Below, in pieces: positions 30,012 through 39,734 of a DNA stretch of 64,000 nucleotides (position 1 is the first letter of the stretch; the number at the start of each line of letters is the position of its first letter). Below the pieces are notes generated by a model, which did not search any database, was not told the origin of the DNA, and worked only from the letters and a program-made list of their open reading frames with translations. The position numbers were made by a program, and so were the translations under genes. The DNA is from Aquimarina sp. Aq78 (GTDB lineage Bacteria > Bacteroidota > Bacteroidia > Flavobacteriales > Flavobacteriaceae): positions 496,001 to 560,000 of the forward strand of contig NZ_OMKA01000026.1 in the NCBI RefSeq assembly GCF_900299525.1, written 5' to 3'.

Positions 30012-32879
30012 ATGATACCATCCGGATTTTTAAAATTGACTTTTGTAACGCTAATAATGATTATAAGTTTTAATACATTATCAGCACAAAGTGGTTCTAT
30101 AAAAGGAACTATTACAGATGAGTACGGGATATACATACCCGGAGCCTCAATATTGATAAGTTCAATAAAAAAAGCGACAGTTTCTGATCAAAATGGGATA
30201 TTTACACTTGTAGATGTTCCCGAAGGAACTTACACTTTGAAAATAGAGTATTTAGGATTTTCAGATATTGAACAAGAAGTTAGTGTACATGCATCTAAGA
30301 CAGTGTCTGCTTCTGTTGTGTTAAAACCAGAGAGTGTTCAGCTAGAAGATGTCCAAATTATAGGAAGAGCAATTAGCGGGCAAGCAAAGGCATTAAATAC
30401 TCAAAAGAATAACATTAACATTACCAATGTAGTGTCTACCGATCAGATAGGAAAGTTTCCTGATGCAAACATAGGCGATGCAGTAAAGCGTATTCCTGGT
30501 ATAACGATGCAAGTTGATCAGGGAGAAGCTCGTAATATAATTGTTAGAGGTCTTTCTCCACAGTTAAATTCTGTAACGCTTAATGGTAGTAGAATCCCTT
30601 CGGCAGAAGGGGATAATCGAAACATTCAAATGGATCTGATTCCTTCAGATATGATACAGACCATAGAAGTTAATAAAGCAGTAACACCCGATATGGAAGC
30701 CGACGCGTTAGGAGGATCGGTAAACCTAATCACCAGAACTGCTCCGCAAGGGTTTAGACTTTCTGCTACTTTAGGTTCAGGGATCAGTTTTATTACAGAC
30801 AAAAGAATACTTAATGGATCATTTCTTATTGGAGATCGATCTAGAAACAAAAAATTTGGCTGGATGCTATCGGCCTCTATTACCGATAATGATTTTGGCT
30901 CTGATAATATAGAAGCAGAATGGACCAATGAATTCGAATATTATACTGGGGTTGATGATGCAGATGGAGAACCAATTCTCGAAGAGGTTTCTGTAAATCC
31001 TTATACTAAAGAATTTCAAATACGTACCTATTTGGTACAGCGCATAAGAAGGAGTTTTTCTGCCAATTTTGATTATCACTTTGATGATAACCATAGCATG
31101 TACTTAAAAACGATGTATAATTGGAGAGATGATAGAGAAAATAGATTTCGTTTGGAGCATGAAATTTTGGATGGTGAGGATATCGGAATTGATGATTTCA
31201 CAGTTGTGAATAGAAATCTTACTCGTTTTCCGGTAGAAGTAAAGCGCCAAACCAAAGGTGGGATTGATAATAGCCGAAATAAAAATAGAAGGTTAGAAGA
31301 TCAACGAATGCAAAATTACAGCTTAGGAGGGGATCATTTATTTGGTAATGTTAAGGTAGATTGGATGGCTTCTTTTGCAAAAGCATCAGAAGAAAGACTT
31401 AATGAAAGATATGCTAAGTATGAGTCTGAATATATTGTAAACAATGATAATTCTGATCCCGAATTTCCAGTTTTTACTCCTGTAAATGGTGCTGATGTCA
31501 ATAATTTTTCTGGTTTTGAATATGGAGAAATCACTGAAGAAAACCAATATACAGAAGAAGAAGACATAAACTTTTTTGCCAATGTAGAACTCCCTTCTGA
31601 TTTCTTTGGAAAAGGAAATGGAACTCTGAAATTTGGGGTAAGAAGCCGTTTGAAAAAAAAATTGAGAGATAACAATTTTTCTGAATTTGATTTAGAAGAT
31701 AATTTTCCAACACTTGCAGATGTACCTGTGCGAAATTATACCGATCCAGATTTCTCGGCCGGAGATCAATATCAAGCAGGTTTATATGCTGATGAAAACT
31801 GGTTGGGAGGATTAAGTCTAGAGAATGGAGAATCTGTGCCTGATGAGTTTTTGAGAGCAAATTTTGATGTAGAAGAAGATGTGTTGGCGGGGTACGCAAT
31901 GACGAACCAGAAGCTATCTGGTAAATTTGGTGTTCTGGCTGGTATTAGGGTAGAACATACGATGATTAATGCTACCGGAAATCAAATTGAAGATGAAGAG
32001 AACGTGATAGGTAAAATTACAGAAGAAAAATCGTACACCAATGTGTTGCCAGGTGTTCACTTTAAATATGATCTGTCTCCTCAAACAATTTTTAGATTTG
32101 CCTGGACCAATACACTGGCACGGCCTAATTATGTAGATTTGGTGCCTGCTTTGGATGTTGTATTGGGTGATGAAGAAATTTTTGTAGGGAATTCTGACCT
32201 TGACCCTACCACTTCTATGAATTTTGACTTGTTGACAGAGCACTATTTTAAATCTGTTGGTATCGTATCTGGAGGATTATTTTACAAAAAAATTGATAAC
32301 TTCATATATACTTTTAGAGGAGAAACCACTGATGATACTTATGGAGCAGGAACCTCGGGATTTGATATTTTTCAACCACTTAATGGTGATAATGCTTCTA
32401 TTTTTGGGGCAGAAATTGCTTTTCAGCGTAAAATGGATTTTTTACCTGGGTTTGCAAAGAATCTAAGTATCTACCTTAATTATACATACCTTACTTCTAG
32501 TGCAGATGGAATTCGTAATGAAGATGGTGAAGAGCGTTCTGATTTAGGTCTTCCAAATACAGCACCTAATATGTTTAATGGGTCATTGGGGTATAATGAC
32601 AATAGATTTAGTATGAGGTTATCTGCCAATTTCTCTGATGCTTATATTGATGAGATTGGAGGGGATACTTTTGAAGATCGTTATTATGACAAACAGTTTT
32701 TCCTTGATTTTAATGCAAGTTATGCGATTACAAATAACCTTAGAGTATATGTAGATGTAAACAATATCACGAATCAGCCTTTGCGTTTTTATCAAGGAGT
32801 TTCACAACGAACGATGCAAGCAGAGTATTATGAGCGAAGACTTACTTTTGGTTTAAAGTATGATTTGTTTAAAAAATAA
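30012..32879 (+). CDS. TonB-dependent receptor with carboxypeptidase-like domain
   Basis: A 955-residue outer-membrane receptor. Signal peptide to about residue 25 (TLSAQ), CarboxypepD_reg-like domain (about 27-110, GSIKGTITDEYGIYIPGASI), plug domain (about 125-240, with GDAVKRIPGITMQVDQGEAR), and a 22-strand barrel ending in ..RLTFGLKYDLFKK. No SusD partner follows; instead a phytase lipoprotein lies 62 bases downstream, so the substrate may be phytate or released phosphate esters, as inference. Confidence 0.92.
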   Translation: MIPSGFLKLTFVTLIMIISFNTLSAQSGSIKGTITDEYGIYIPGASILISSIKKATVSDQNGIFTLVDVPEGTYTLKIEYLGFSDIEQEVSVHASKTVSASVVLKPESVQLEDVQIIGRAISGQAKALNTQKNNINITNVVSTDQIGKFPDANIGDAVKRIPGITMQVDQGEARNIIVRGLSPQLNSVTLNGSRIPSAEGDNRNIQMDLIPSDMIQTIEVNKAVTPDMEADALGGSVNLITRTAPQGFRLSATLGSGISFITDKRILNGSFLIGDRSRNKKFGWMLSASITDNDFGSDNIEAEWTNEFEYYTGVDDADGEPILEEVSVNPYTKEFQIRTYLVQRIRRSFSANFDYHFDDNHSMYLKTMYNWRDDRENRFRLEHEILDGEDIGIDDFTVVNRNLTRFPVEVKRQTKGGIDNSRNKNRRLEDQRMQNYSLGGDHLFGNVKVDWMASFAKASEERLNERYAKYESEYIVNNDNSDPEFPVFTPVNGADVNNFSGFEYGEITEENQYTEEEDINFFANVELPSDFFGKGNGTLKFGVRSRLKKKLRDNNFSEFDLEDNFPTLADVPVRNYTDPDFSAGDQYQAGLYADENWLGGLSLENGESVPDEFLRANFDVEEDVLAGYAMTNQKLSGKFGVLAGIRVEHTMINATGNQIEDEENVIGKITEEKSYTNVLPGVHFKYDLSPQTIFRFAWTNTLARPNYVDLVPALDVVLGDEEIFVGNSDLDPTTSMNFDLLTEHYFKSVGIVSGGLFYKKIDNFIYTFRGETTDDTYGAGTSGFDIFQPLNGDNASIFGAEIAFQRKMDFLPGFAKNLSIYLNYTYLTSSADGIRNEDGEERSDLGLPNTAPNMFNGSLGYNDNRFSMRLSANFSDAYIDEIGGDTFEDRYYDKQFFLDFNASYAITNNLRVYVDVNNITNQPLRFYQGVSQRTMQAEYYERRLTFGLKYDLFKK

Positions 32880-32940
32880 AATCACAAACTTTTTTTCTAA
32901 TTAATTTATATCCATAATATTTCAGTAAGATTTTAAACAC

Positions 32941-33945
32941 ATGAGAAATTCTATTATACTAATTGTAGCCATTATATTTTTATCCTGTGATAAGAAACTA
33001 CCTCCTGTAGATCCTGATATTGTTTCAGAAAAGGTGCAATATGATACCGATGACCCTGCTATATGGGTTCACCCTACAGATGCTTCAAAAAGTATTGTCT
33101 TTGGTACAGATAAGGATACCAATGGAGCAATTTATGCTTTTGATCTAAAAGGAAAAGTAATTGCAGGGAAAACAATAAGAAATATTAAATATCCCAATAA
33201 TATTGATGTAGAATATGGCTTTAGGATTAATGATTCTATTACTGTTGATGTTATTGTTTTTACAGAAAGAGAACGAAATCGAATTCGCCTGTTTTCTGTT
33301 CCGGATATGAAACCTTTGGATAATGGAGGTTTTCAGGTCTTTGAAGAAGAAACTGACTTTGAATTAAGAAGGCCAATGGGGATAAGTTTGTATAAAGATC
33401 CCGTGAGTAAGAACATTTATGCAATCGTAAGTAGAAAATCTGGCCCTGCACATGATTATTTGCATCAATATCAGTTCATAAGTGATAGTACGGGGATAAG
33501 AACCAAGCTGGCAAGAAAGTTTGGAAAGTTTAGTGAAGAAAAGGAAATCGAGGCTATTGCGGTAGACGATGAATTAGGTTTTGTTTATTACTCTGATGAG
33601 GGAGTAGGGATTAGAAAATACTATGCAGACCCGGCAAAAGGGAATGAAGAACTGGCAGTGTTTGGAGGAGAGTATTTTAAAGATGATATAGAAGGAATTG
33701 CTATAGCTGCAAAACCTAACGGAGAAGGAGTTCTTATTGTTTCAGACCAACAAAAAGGACAGTTTAATTTATTTTCGAGAAAAGAAAATAGTTTTATTAG
33801 AGCAGTTAATTTAGGAACGATTGCAACAGATGGGTGTGATGTAGTTACGATTCCACTAAATACTATGTTTACCGAGGGGCTTTTTGTTGCTATGAACGAA
33901 CAACGAGATTTCTATTTTTATAATTTAGAAAAATTAGGACTTTAA
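32941..33945 (+). CDS. Beta-propeller phytase (lipoprotein)
   Basis: A 334-residue phytase-family protein with lipobox FLSCDKK (Cys16) and the start YDTDDPAIWVHPTDASKSIV typical of the calcium-dependent six-bladed propeller. Later motifs include the EGIAIAAKPNGEGVLIVSDQ and GCDVVTI regions. Hydrolyses phosphate monoesters of inositol; as a lipoprotein it would sit at the outer membrane. Probably co-transcribed with the receptor upstream. Confidence 0.88.
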   Translation: MRNSIILIVAIIFLSCDKKLPPVDPDIVSEKVQYDTDDPAIWVHPTDASKSIVFGTDKDTNGAIYAFDLKGKVIAGKTIRNIKYPNNIDVEYGFRINDSITVDVIVFTERERNRIRLFSVPDMKPLDNGGFQVFEEETDFELRRPMGISLYKDPVSKNIYAIVSRKSGPAHDYLHQYQFISDSTGIRTKLARKFGKFSEEKEIEAIAVDDELGFVYYSDEGVGIRKYYADPAKGNEELAVFGGEYFKDDIEGIAIAAKPNGEGVLIVSDQQKGQFNLFSRKENSFIRAVNLGTIATDGCDVVTIPLNTMFTEGLFVAMNEQRDFYFYNLEKLGL

Positions 33946-33959
33946 TTTTTTTCAATCAA

Positions 33960-33987
33960 AAACCCCTTATCGAAAGATAAGGGGTTT
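33960..33987. terminator. Bidirectional terminator between phytase and ahcY
   Basis: AAACCCCTTATC, loop GAAA, GATAAGGGGTTT: a 12-bp perfect stem with a stable tetraloop, between two convergent genes. Confidence 0.85.
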
Positions 33988-34028
33988 CTTGATTTATTTC
34001 TAAAATCTAACCGCTACAGCGATCTTTT

Positions 34029-35339
34029 TTAGTATCTGTAATATTCTGGTTTGTAAGGTCCTTCAACAGTTACACCAATATATTCAGCTTGATCTTTGCT
34101 AAGGTCGGTAAGTTCTACTCCAATTTTAGCAAGGTGTAATTTTGCTACCTTTTCATCTAAGTGCTTCGGAAGCATGTATACCTTGTTTTCATAACTTTCG
34201 AGATTAGTCCAAAGTTCAATTTGTGCTAAAGTCTGATTGGTAAATGAATTACTCATTACAAAACTTGGGTGTCCTGTTGCGCAACCTAGATTTACTAAAC
34301 GACCTTCGGCAAGAAGTATAATGTCATTACCTCCAATATTGTACTTATCTACTTGAGGTTTGATCTCAATTTTCTCGCTTTGCGAATTTAACCAAGCCAC
34401 ATCAATCTCATTATCAAAATGTCCAATATTACAAACAATGGTTTTATCTTTCATTGCTTGAAAGTGTTCTCCACGAACAATATCTTTATTTCCGGTAGTG
34501 GTAATAACAACGTCTGCTTTTCCAACAACAGTTTCTAGCTTTTTCACTTCAAAACCGTCCATGGCTGCTTGTAAAGCGCAAATCGGGTCAATTTCAGTAA
34601 TAGTTACTATAGAACCGGCTCCTCTAAACGATGCAGCAGTACCTTTACCTACATCTCCATATCCACAAACAACAACACGTTTACCAGCAAGCATTACATC
34701 GGTAGCACGACGAATCGCATCTACAGCACTTTCTTTACATCCGTATTTATTGTCAAATTTTGATTTAGTAACACTATCGTTTACGTTAATCGCAGGCATA
34801 GGAAGCGTTCCATTTGCCATACGCTCATATAGTCTATGGACTCCAGTAGTTGTTTCTTCAGATAAACCATTAATTCCTTCTACTAATTCAGGATACTTAT
34901 CTAACACCATATTAGTTAAGTCTCCCCCATCATCAAGGATCATATTTAAAGGTTTGCGATCTTCACCAAAAAATAGAGTTTGCTCTATACACCAATCAAA
35001 CTCTTCATCATTCATACCTTTCCAAGCGTATACTGGGGTACCTGCTTCTGCAATAGCAGCTGCAGCTTGATCTTGAGTAGAAAATATATTACAAGAACTC
35101 CAAGTTACTTCTGCTCCAAGAGCCTGAAGTGTTTCTATTAACACTGCAGTCTGGATCGTCATATGAAGACAACCTGCGATACGAGAACCTTTAAGAGGTT
35201 GTTCATCTTTATATTCTTCACGAAGAGACATAAGCCCTGGCATTTCTGCTTCAGCTAATTCGATTTCTTTTCTTCCCCAGTCAGCTAATGAAATATCTTT
35301 CACCTTGTAAGGAACATAAGGTACAGTTTTGGTACTCAT
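34029..35339 (-). CDS. ahcY: Adenosylhomocysteinase
   Basis: A 436-residue NAD-dependent enzyme that splits S-adenosylhomocysteine to homocysteine and adenosine. The NAD site GYGDVGKGTA is near the middle, with the substrate part LHMTIQTAVLIETLQALGAE and a conserved C-terminus GPYKPEYYRY. The open frame reaches 35384, but the ATG at 35339 (MSTKTVPYVPYKVKDISLAD) matches the family length and start. It is divergent from the phosphopantetheinyl transferase gene. Confidence 0.95.
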   Translation of the reverse strand: MSTKTVPYVPYKVKDISLADWGRKEIELAEAEMPGLMSLREEYKDEQPLKGSRIAGCLHMTIQTAVLIETLQALGAEVTWSSCNIFSTQDQAAAAIAEAGTPVYAWKGMNDEEFDWCIEQTLFFGEDRKPLNMILDDGGDLTNMVLDKYPELVEGINGLSEETTTGVHRLYERMANGTLPMPAINVNDSVTKSKFDNKYGCKESAVDAIRRATDVMLAGKRVVVCGYGDVGKGTAASFRGAGSIVTITEIDPICALQAAMDGFEVKKLETVVGKADVVITTTGNKDIVRGEHFQAMKDKTIVCNIGHFDNEIDVAWLNSQSEKIEIKPQVDKYNIGGNDIILLAEGRLVNLGCATGHPSFVMSNSFTNQTLAQIELWTNLESYENKVYMLPKHLDEKVAKLHLAKIGVELTDLSKDQAEYIGVTVEGPYKPEYYRY

Positions 35340-35439
35340 AGTAGTTAATTTTATGTTTATGAAGTGCTTTCTGGTATTTCGCACTAAATTGTTCTAAATT
35401 CGCTCCCGAAAAATCGAATAATATTCCTTTTTCGGTTTG

Positions 35440-35447
35440 CAAAGGTA
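35440..35447 (-). promoter_or_regulatory. Probable -7 box of ahcY (TACCTTTG)
   Basis: Minus strand TACCTTTG, 101 bases before the ahcY ATG, close to the start of the divergent gene. A clear -33 is not seen. The roughly 90-base leader holds no riboswitch that I recognise. Confidence 0.5.
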
Positions 35448-35469
35448 CATAATAACTTTAAGAATTTAA

Positions 35470-36111
35470 ATGCCTCTTTACAAAACTATAACAGTAGATG
35501 AAAGTACTAATGTGTTGATTTGGAAGATTGAAGAATCTTACGAGTCCCTATGTCAGGGAATAGAATTAACACAACACTGCCAGAATAGAGTCGATAATAT
35601 GAAATCGGATATGCATCGCAGAGGCTTTATGAGCGTTCGACATCTGCTAGCTGCATTTGGTTATACCGATCATGATCTGTATTATGATGAATTTGGAAAA
35701 CCACATCTTAAGGATGGAAAACAAATTTCAATCACCCACTCTTATGAATTTGCAGGAATCATAATTAGTGATAAACTTGTTGGAATCGATATCGAAAAAC
35801 AAAGAGAAAAGATTCATAAAATTGCGCATAAGTTTGTGAATGAATTTGAGAATGATTCTCTAGAAAAACAAAGCCTGGATAAGACTCGTGCATTAACTAT
35901 AATTTGGGGAGCCAAAGAATCTTTGTATAAGTTATATGCAACGGCAGGCTTGAGTTTTGAACAGCATATTTTTATTTCTCCTTTTACATTAGAATATCCA
36001 TTTGTTTATGGTGCTGTTAATTATAAAGATGAAATAACTCATTATGATATGGCATTTATAGAATTTGAAGGGTTTACCTGCGTATATGCTTTACCAGCTT
36101 CAGAAATATGA
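35470..36111 (+). CDS. 4'-phosphopantetheinyl transferase (Sfp-type)
   Basis: A 213-residue transferase that attaches 4'-phosphopantetheine from CoA to carrier proteins. The magnesium site (VGIDIEKQREKI) and the motif WGAKESLYKLY are both present; SITHSYEFAGIIISD precedes them. Could serve the fatty acid carrier or secondary metabolism. Stands alone before the thiamine-salvage operon. Confidence 0.9.
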   Translation: MPLYKTITVDESTNVLIWKIEESYESLCQGIELTQHCQNRVDNMKSDMHRRGFMSVRHLLAAFGYTDHDLYYDEFGKPHLKDGKQISITHSYEFAGIIISDKLVGIDIEKQREKIHKIAHKFVNEFENDSLEKQSLDKTRALTIIWGAKESLYKLYATAGLSFEQHIFISPFTLEYPFVYGAVNYKDEITHYDMAFIEFEGFTCVYALPASEI

Positions 36112-36170
36112 ATTTTATAACCACGAATACATGAATATTTTATGGGATATATCATATATAAAAAGATAAC

Positions 36171-36431
36171 ATGCAAATATCAATAGAATTAACTCTTACT
36201 CCTCTTCAAGCTGATTTTGAAGAATATATTATTCGTTTTATAAAACGGTTACGAGCATCAGAGTTTACAGTTTTAGAAAACCCTTTAAGTACTCAAATTT
36301 ATGGAGAGTATGATAAAGTAATGCCTTTTTTGACTTTAGAAATTAAAAATGCATTTGGCGATATGGATCACGTTTTGGTGTATATGAAAATGGTAAAAAG
36401 TAATAGAAGTAATTATGAACCCCATTTTTGA
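36171..36431 (+). CDS. Thiamine-binding (YkoF-like/MTH1187) protein
   Basis: An 86-residue protein of the YkoF/MTH1187 fold (ISIELTLTPLQADFEEYIIR, ending VKSNRSNYEPHF). Relatives bind thiamine or hydroxymethylpyrimidine. Its stop overlaps the start of the PnuC-type transporter by 17 bases, supporting a role in uptake of thiamine precursors or salvage products. First of five overlapping genes. Confidence 0.75.
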   Translation: MQISIELTLTPLQADFEEYIIRFIKRLRASEFTVLENPLSTQIYGEYDKVMPFLTLEIKNAFGDMDHVLVYMKMVKSNRSNYEPHF

Positions 36432-37050
36432 ATTTTTATTTGGGCAGTATTCAGAATACTCCGATTTACACATAGCTCTCGAGATTATAGCGGCACTTTT
36501 TGGCTTGTTAAGTGTGATCTTTGCTTGGTTTAATAAGATTTGGGTGTATCCAACAGGTATTATTAGCACTGCAATTTATGTGTATTTATTATTGCAATGG
36601 TCATTATTAGGAGATATGATGATCAATGCGTATTATTTCATAATGAGTATTTATGGGTGGTATATCTGGACCCGAAAAGTAGATGAGACACATGTTACTC
36701 CAATTGCAAGAACAACTTCAGAAGAAAAGAACATATCAGCAATAATTTTTGTCATGACCTTGCTTTTTGTGTATGGAGTTTATGTTGTTTTTGATAAGCT
36801 AAATGATTGGACGGCCTATATAGATACTTTAACTACGGCAATATTCTTTGTTGGGATGTGGCTAATGGCAAAAAGAAAAATCGAAAACTGGGTATTTTGG
36901 ATTATTGGAGATATTATTTCGGTACCGTTATATTTTTATAAAGGATTTACATTTACCAGTTTGCAATATGTATTATTTACGATTATCGCAATTTTTGGAT
37001 ATATCACATGGAAGAAAAGCTTAGACAACAACAACCCGGCAATTGTATAA
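36415..37050 (+). CDS. pnuC: PnuC-family transporter, probably for thiamine (PnuT-like)
   Basis: A 211-residue protein with seven membrane helices and the PnuC core (WVYPTGIISTAIYVYLLLQW and NWVFWIIGDIISVPLYFYKG). PnuC members import nicotinamide riboside; PnuT members of Bacteroidota import thiamine. The adjacent thiamine-binding protein favours thiamine, whereas the adjacent NadR-like kinase would fit nicotinamide riboside, so the substrate remains open. Overlaps the next gene by 43 bases. Confidence 0.85.
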   Translation: MNPIFEFLFGQYSEYSDLHIALEIIAALFGLLSVIFAWFNKIWVYPTGIISTAIYVYLLLQWSLLGDMMINAYYFIMSIYGWYIWTRKVDETHVTPIARTTSEEKNISAIIFVMTLLFVYGVYVVFDKLNDWTAYIDTLTTAIFFVGMWLMAKRKIENWVFWIIGDIISVPLYFYKGFTFTSLQYVLFTIIAIFGYITWKKSLDNNNPAIV

Positions 37051-37589
37051 AAGTAGTATTGTTTGGCCCAGAATGTACGGGCAAAACTACATTATCTAGG
37101 CAATTGGCAGCGTATTATAACACCGAGTGTGTACCAGAATATATGAGGGAATATTTGCAAAGAAAATGGGATGAGACCAAAGAAGTATGTGTATACGATG
37201 ATATGCTTCAGATTGCAGAAGGTCAAATGAAATTAGAAAATGAAGTCGCCCAAAAAGTTAACACCCTGTTGTTTTGTGATACAAACCTTTTGGAATTAAA
37301 AGTATATTCAGAGGCATACTATGATGGGGCAGTTCCCGAAACCTTAAATAAAATTTCATTAGAAAATGTTTATGATTTGTATCTTTTGACTTATATTGAC
37401 ATTCCTTGGATTGCCGATGATCTAAGAGACAAACCCCACGAACGAGAAGAAATGTTTTTAAGATTTAAAGAATGTCTTGAAAAACATAATCTTCCATACA
37501 TCGTCATAAAAGGAGATAAAACATCTCGTTTTGAAAAAGCATTGACACATATTAGCCAACTAATAGAAGATAAAAGTGAATATAACTGA
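37008..37589 (+). CDS. NadR-like nucleoside kinase/AAA ATPase
   Basis: A 193-residue P-loop kinase with Walker A FGPECTGKTTLSRQL and VPEYMREYL as in the kinase half of NadR (ribosylnicotinamide kinase); no nucleotidyltransferase half. In this operon it may trap the imported vitamin by phosphorylation. Start overlaps the transporter by 43 bases and its end overlaps the DUF4301 gene by 14. Confidence 0.82.
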   Translation: MEEKLRQQQPGNCIKVVLFGPECTGKTTLSRQLAAYYNTECVPEYMREYLQRKWDETKEVCVYDDMLQIAEGQMKLENEVAQKVNTLLFCDTNLLELKVYSEAYYDGAVPETLNKISLENVYDLYLLTYIDIPWIADDLRDKPHEREEMFLRFKECLEKHNLPYIVIKGDKTSRFEKALTHISQLIEDKSEYN

Positions 37590-39141
37590 TAAAGATATTA
37601 AGTTAATTAAATCAAAAGGATTAACGATTGATAAAGTACTCTCACAAATAGAAATTTTTAAAAATGAAATCCCTTTTGTTGCATTAAGAAGTGCAGCAAC
37701 ACTGGATAATGGAATCCTTAAGTTTTCTGAACACTATCACTCAGAACTTACCAAGTTATACGATTCTAGAGTGTCGCATCTTGATACTATAAAGTTTGTT
37801 CCTGCATCTGGCGCAGCTACACGAATGTTTAAAGATTTATTCCGGTTTCTTGATAATTATGATTTTAAAAAAGAAAGCCTTAATTCTTATACAAATCATG
37901 AAAAAGCCAATGCAATACGTCTTTTTTTAATAGGCCTGGAAAAATTTCCATTCTATGATATAGTTATGGAAAAAGTAAAAAGCGCCTACCCTAAATTTAG
38001 ATCCTTATCCGAAGGGAAGCAATTGTATATTTTTGTCGAAATGATGTTGAAGGAAAAAGGATTAAACTATGGGACTTTTCCTAAAGGGTTGTTTCCTTTT
38101 CATAAATATGATGATAGTATAGCAACCTCTTTTGAAGAGCATTTATATGAAGCAGCAGGTTATAATGCTAACAATAAAGGCGATTCTAAACTACATTTTA
38201 CGATTTCTAAAGAACATCTCGAAGCTTTTAAGGGAGAATTTGAAAGAATTAAGAAAAAAGTTGAAGAGAAGACCAATACTAGTTTTAGTATTACATATTC
38301 ATTTCAAAAAACAGAAACAGATACTATTGCAGTAACAGAGGATAATGAACCGTTTAGAAAAGAAGATGGATGTTTATTATTTAGACCTGGAGGACATGGA
38401 GCGTTGATCGAAAACTTAAATGATTTGGATGGGGATATCATTTATATTAAAAATATAGACAATGTAGTAGTGCGTAAATATCAGGATGAAGTTTCGGGAT
38501 ATAAGAAAGTGCTTGCAGGTAAGTTAATCGAAATTCAGGATGAAGTATTTAGGGTATTAAATGCGATTGATGAAAAGAAACCATCAGAGGCAGAATTAAA
38601 GGATATCAAGAAATTTTTAGTGAAGCAACTTAATGTTAGGTTACCATTAGATTTTGATAAGTTTTCTGATACATATAAACTTCAATTCTTAAGAGAATCT
38701 TTAAATCGACCTATTCGGGTTTGTGGTATGGTGATTAATGAAGGAGAACCAGGAGGAGGACCATTTTGGATAAAGCGCGAAAACGGAAGATTGGTGTTGC
38801 AGATTATCGAGGCACCACAAATTGATAAAAAAGATCGTAGGCAAGAAGAGATTCTTGGTAATGCTACTCATTTTAATCCAGTTGATTTGGTATGTGGTGT
38901 GCGGGATTATAATGGAAATAAATTTAACCTGCTCGATTTTGTAGATCCTGATGCAGGATTTATTACAGAAAAAACTATGAATGGTAAAATCCTAAAAGCA
39001 TTGGAGCTTCCTGGATTATGGAATGGTGCAATGGCAAATTGGATTAGTGTGTTTGTAGAAGTGCCATTAACTACATTTAACCCTGTAAAAACAGTAAATG
39101 ACTTACTTAAGTCGGCGCACCAGGTAACTCTTTTTTCGTGA
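37576..39141 (+). CDS. DUF4301 protein
   Basis: A 521-residue protein with the DUF4301 signature KFVPASGAATRMFKDLFRFL near residue 75 and LLFRPGGHGALIENLNDLDG near 270. The latter is reminiscent of nucleotidyltransferases of the sugar-phosphate type; the family is of unknown function. GTG start at 37576 inside the end of the kinase gene. Overlaps the release-factor gene by four bases. Confidence 0.85.
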   Translation: MNITDKDIKLIKSKGLTIDKVLSQIEIFKNEIPFVALRSAATLDNGILKFSEHYHSELTKLYDSRVSHLDTIKFVPASGAATRMFKDLFRFLDNYDFKKESLNSYTNHEKANAIRLFLIGLEKFPFYDIVMEKVKSAYPKFRSLSEGKQLYIFVEMMLKEKGLNYGTFPKGLFPFHKYDDSIATSFEEHLYEAAGYNANNKGDSKLHFTISKEHLEAFKGEFERIKKKVEEKTNTSFSITYSFQKTETDTIAVTEDNEPFRKEDGCLLFRPGGHGALIENLNDLDGDIIYIKNIDNVVVRKYQDEVSGYKKVLAGKLIEIQDEVFRVLNAIDEKKPSEAELKDIKKFLVKQLNVRLPLDFDKFSDTYKLQFLRESLNRPIRVCGMVINEGEPGGGPFWIKRENGRLVLQIIEAPQIDKKDRRQEEILGNATHFNPVDLVCGVRDYNGNKFNLLDFVDPDAGFITEKTMNGKILKALELPGLWNGAMANWISVFVEVPLTTFNPVKTVNDLLKSAHQVTLFS

Positions 39142-39539
39142 ATACTTCAGTAATTATAAATGAACTAAAATTTAAAGCCATTCGAAGCTCTGGGTCTGGA
39201 GGTCAACATGTAAATAAAGTATCTTCAAAAATAGAGTTAACTTTAGATATTATTACATCTACAGGATTTACCGATGATGAAAAATTAAGGTTAAACCAGA
39301 AACTGTCTTCCAGATTAACCAAATCTGGTGTTTTAGTATTACAATGTGACGATAGTAGAAGTCAACATAGAAATAAAGAACTGGCAATTAAAAGGCTTTT
39401 GGATATTCTTAAGACTAATCTCCATATTCCTAAAAAAAGAAAACGAACTAAGCCCTCTAAAGCAGCTATCAAAAAACGCCTAGATAACAAACAAAAGCAT
39501 TCGTTAAAGAAAGCTAACCGTAAAAAACCTTCTTTATAA
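39138..39539 (+). CDS. arfB: ArfB-like peptidyl-tRNA hydrolase (RF-1 domain)
   Basis: A 133-residue protein with the GGQ loop (RSSGSGGQHVNKVSSKIEL) and a basic C-terminal tail (KKRKRTKPSKAAIKKRLDNK). It rescues ribosomes stalled at mRNA ends. GTG start at 39138, four bases before the DUF4301 stop. Last gene of the operon, with a terminator about 100 bases downstream. Confidence 0.9.
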   Translation: MNTSVIINELKFKAIRSSGSGGQHVNKVSSKIELTLDIITSTGFTDDEKLRLNQKLSSRLTKSGVLVLQCDDSRSQHRNKELAIKRLLDILKTNLHIPKKRKRTKPSKAAIKKRLDNKQKHSLKKANRKKPSL

Positions 39540-39632
39540 GTGAATTTCTTTTCTCAAAACGTGTAATATTTCTACACTTTTGTGTGGATTCTACATTTTC
39601 TACACTTAAAGGATTGTACATGTAAAAATAAC

Positions 39633-39660
39633 AAAACACTGATATTCAGTGTTTTAAATT
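39633..39660 (+). terminator. Terminator after the arfB operon
   Basis: AAAACACTGA, TAT loop, TCAGTGTTTT, followed by AAATTATTTTTC. Confidence 0.75.
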
Positions 39661-39734
39661 ATTTTTCTTTTAGGTTGCATCTTTGGAACAATTATTACTA
39701 TTTATTAACTGTAGAAATAATTCAGTAACCCAAA

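Noticed and set aside
34498..35070. 190-codon plus-strand frame opposite ahcY
   Set aside because: It is an antisense shadow of a conserved gene with no protein-like composition of its own.
36660..37180. Further GATGAGAC words that resemble half an operator
   Set aside because: They lie inside coding sequence, lack the second arm and have no promoter box at 10 bp.
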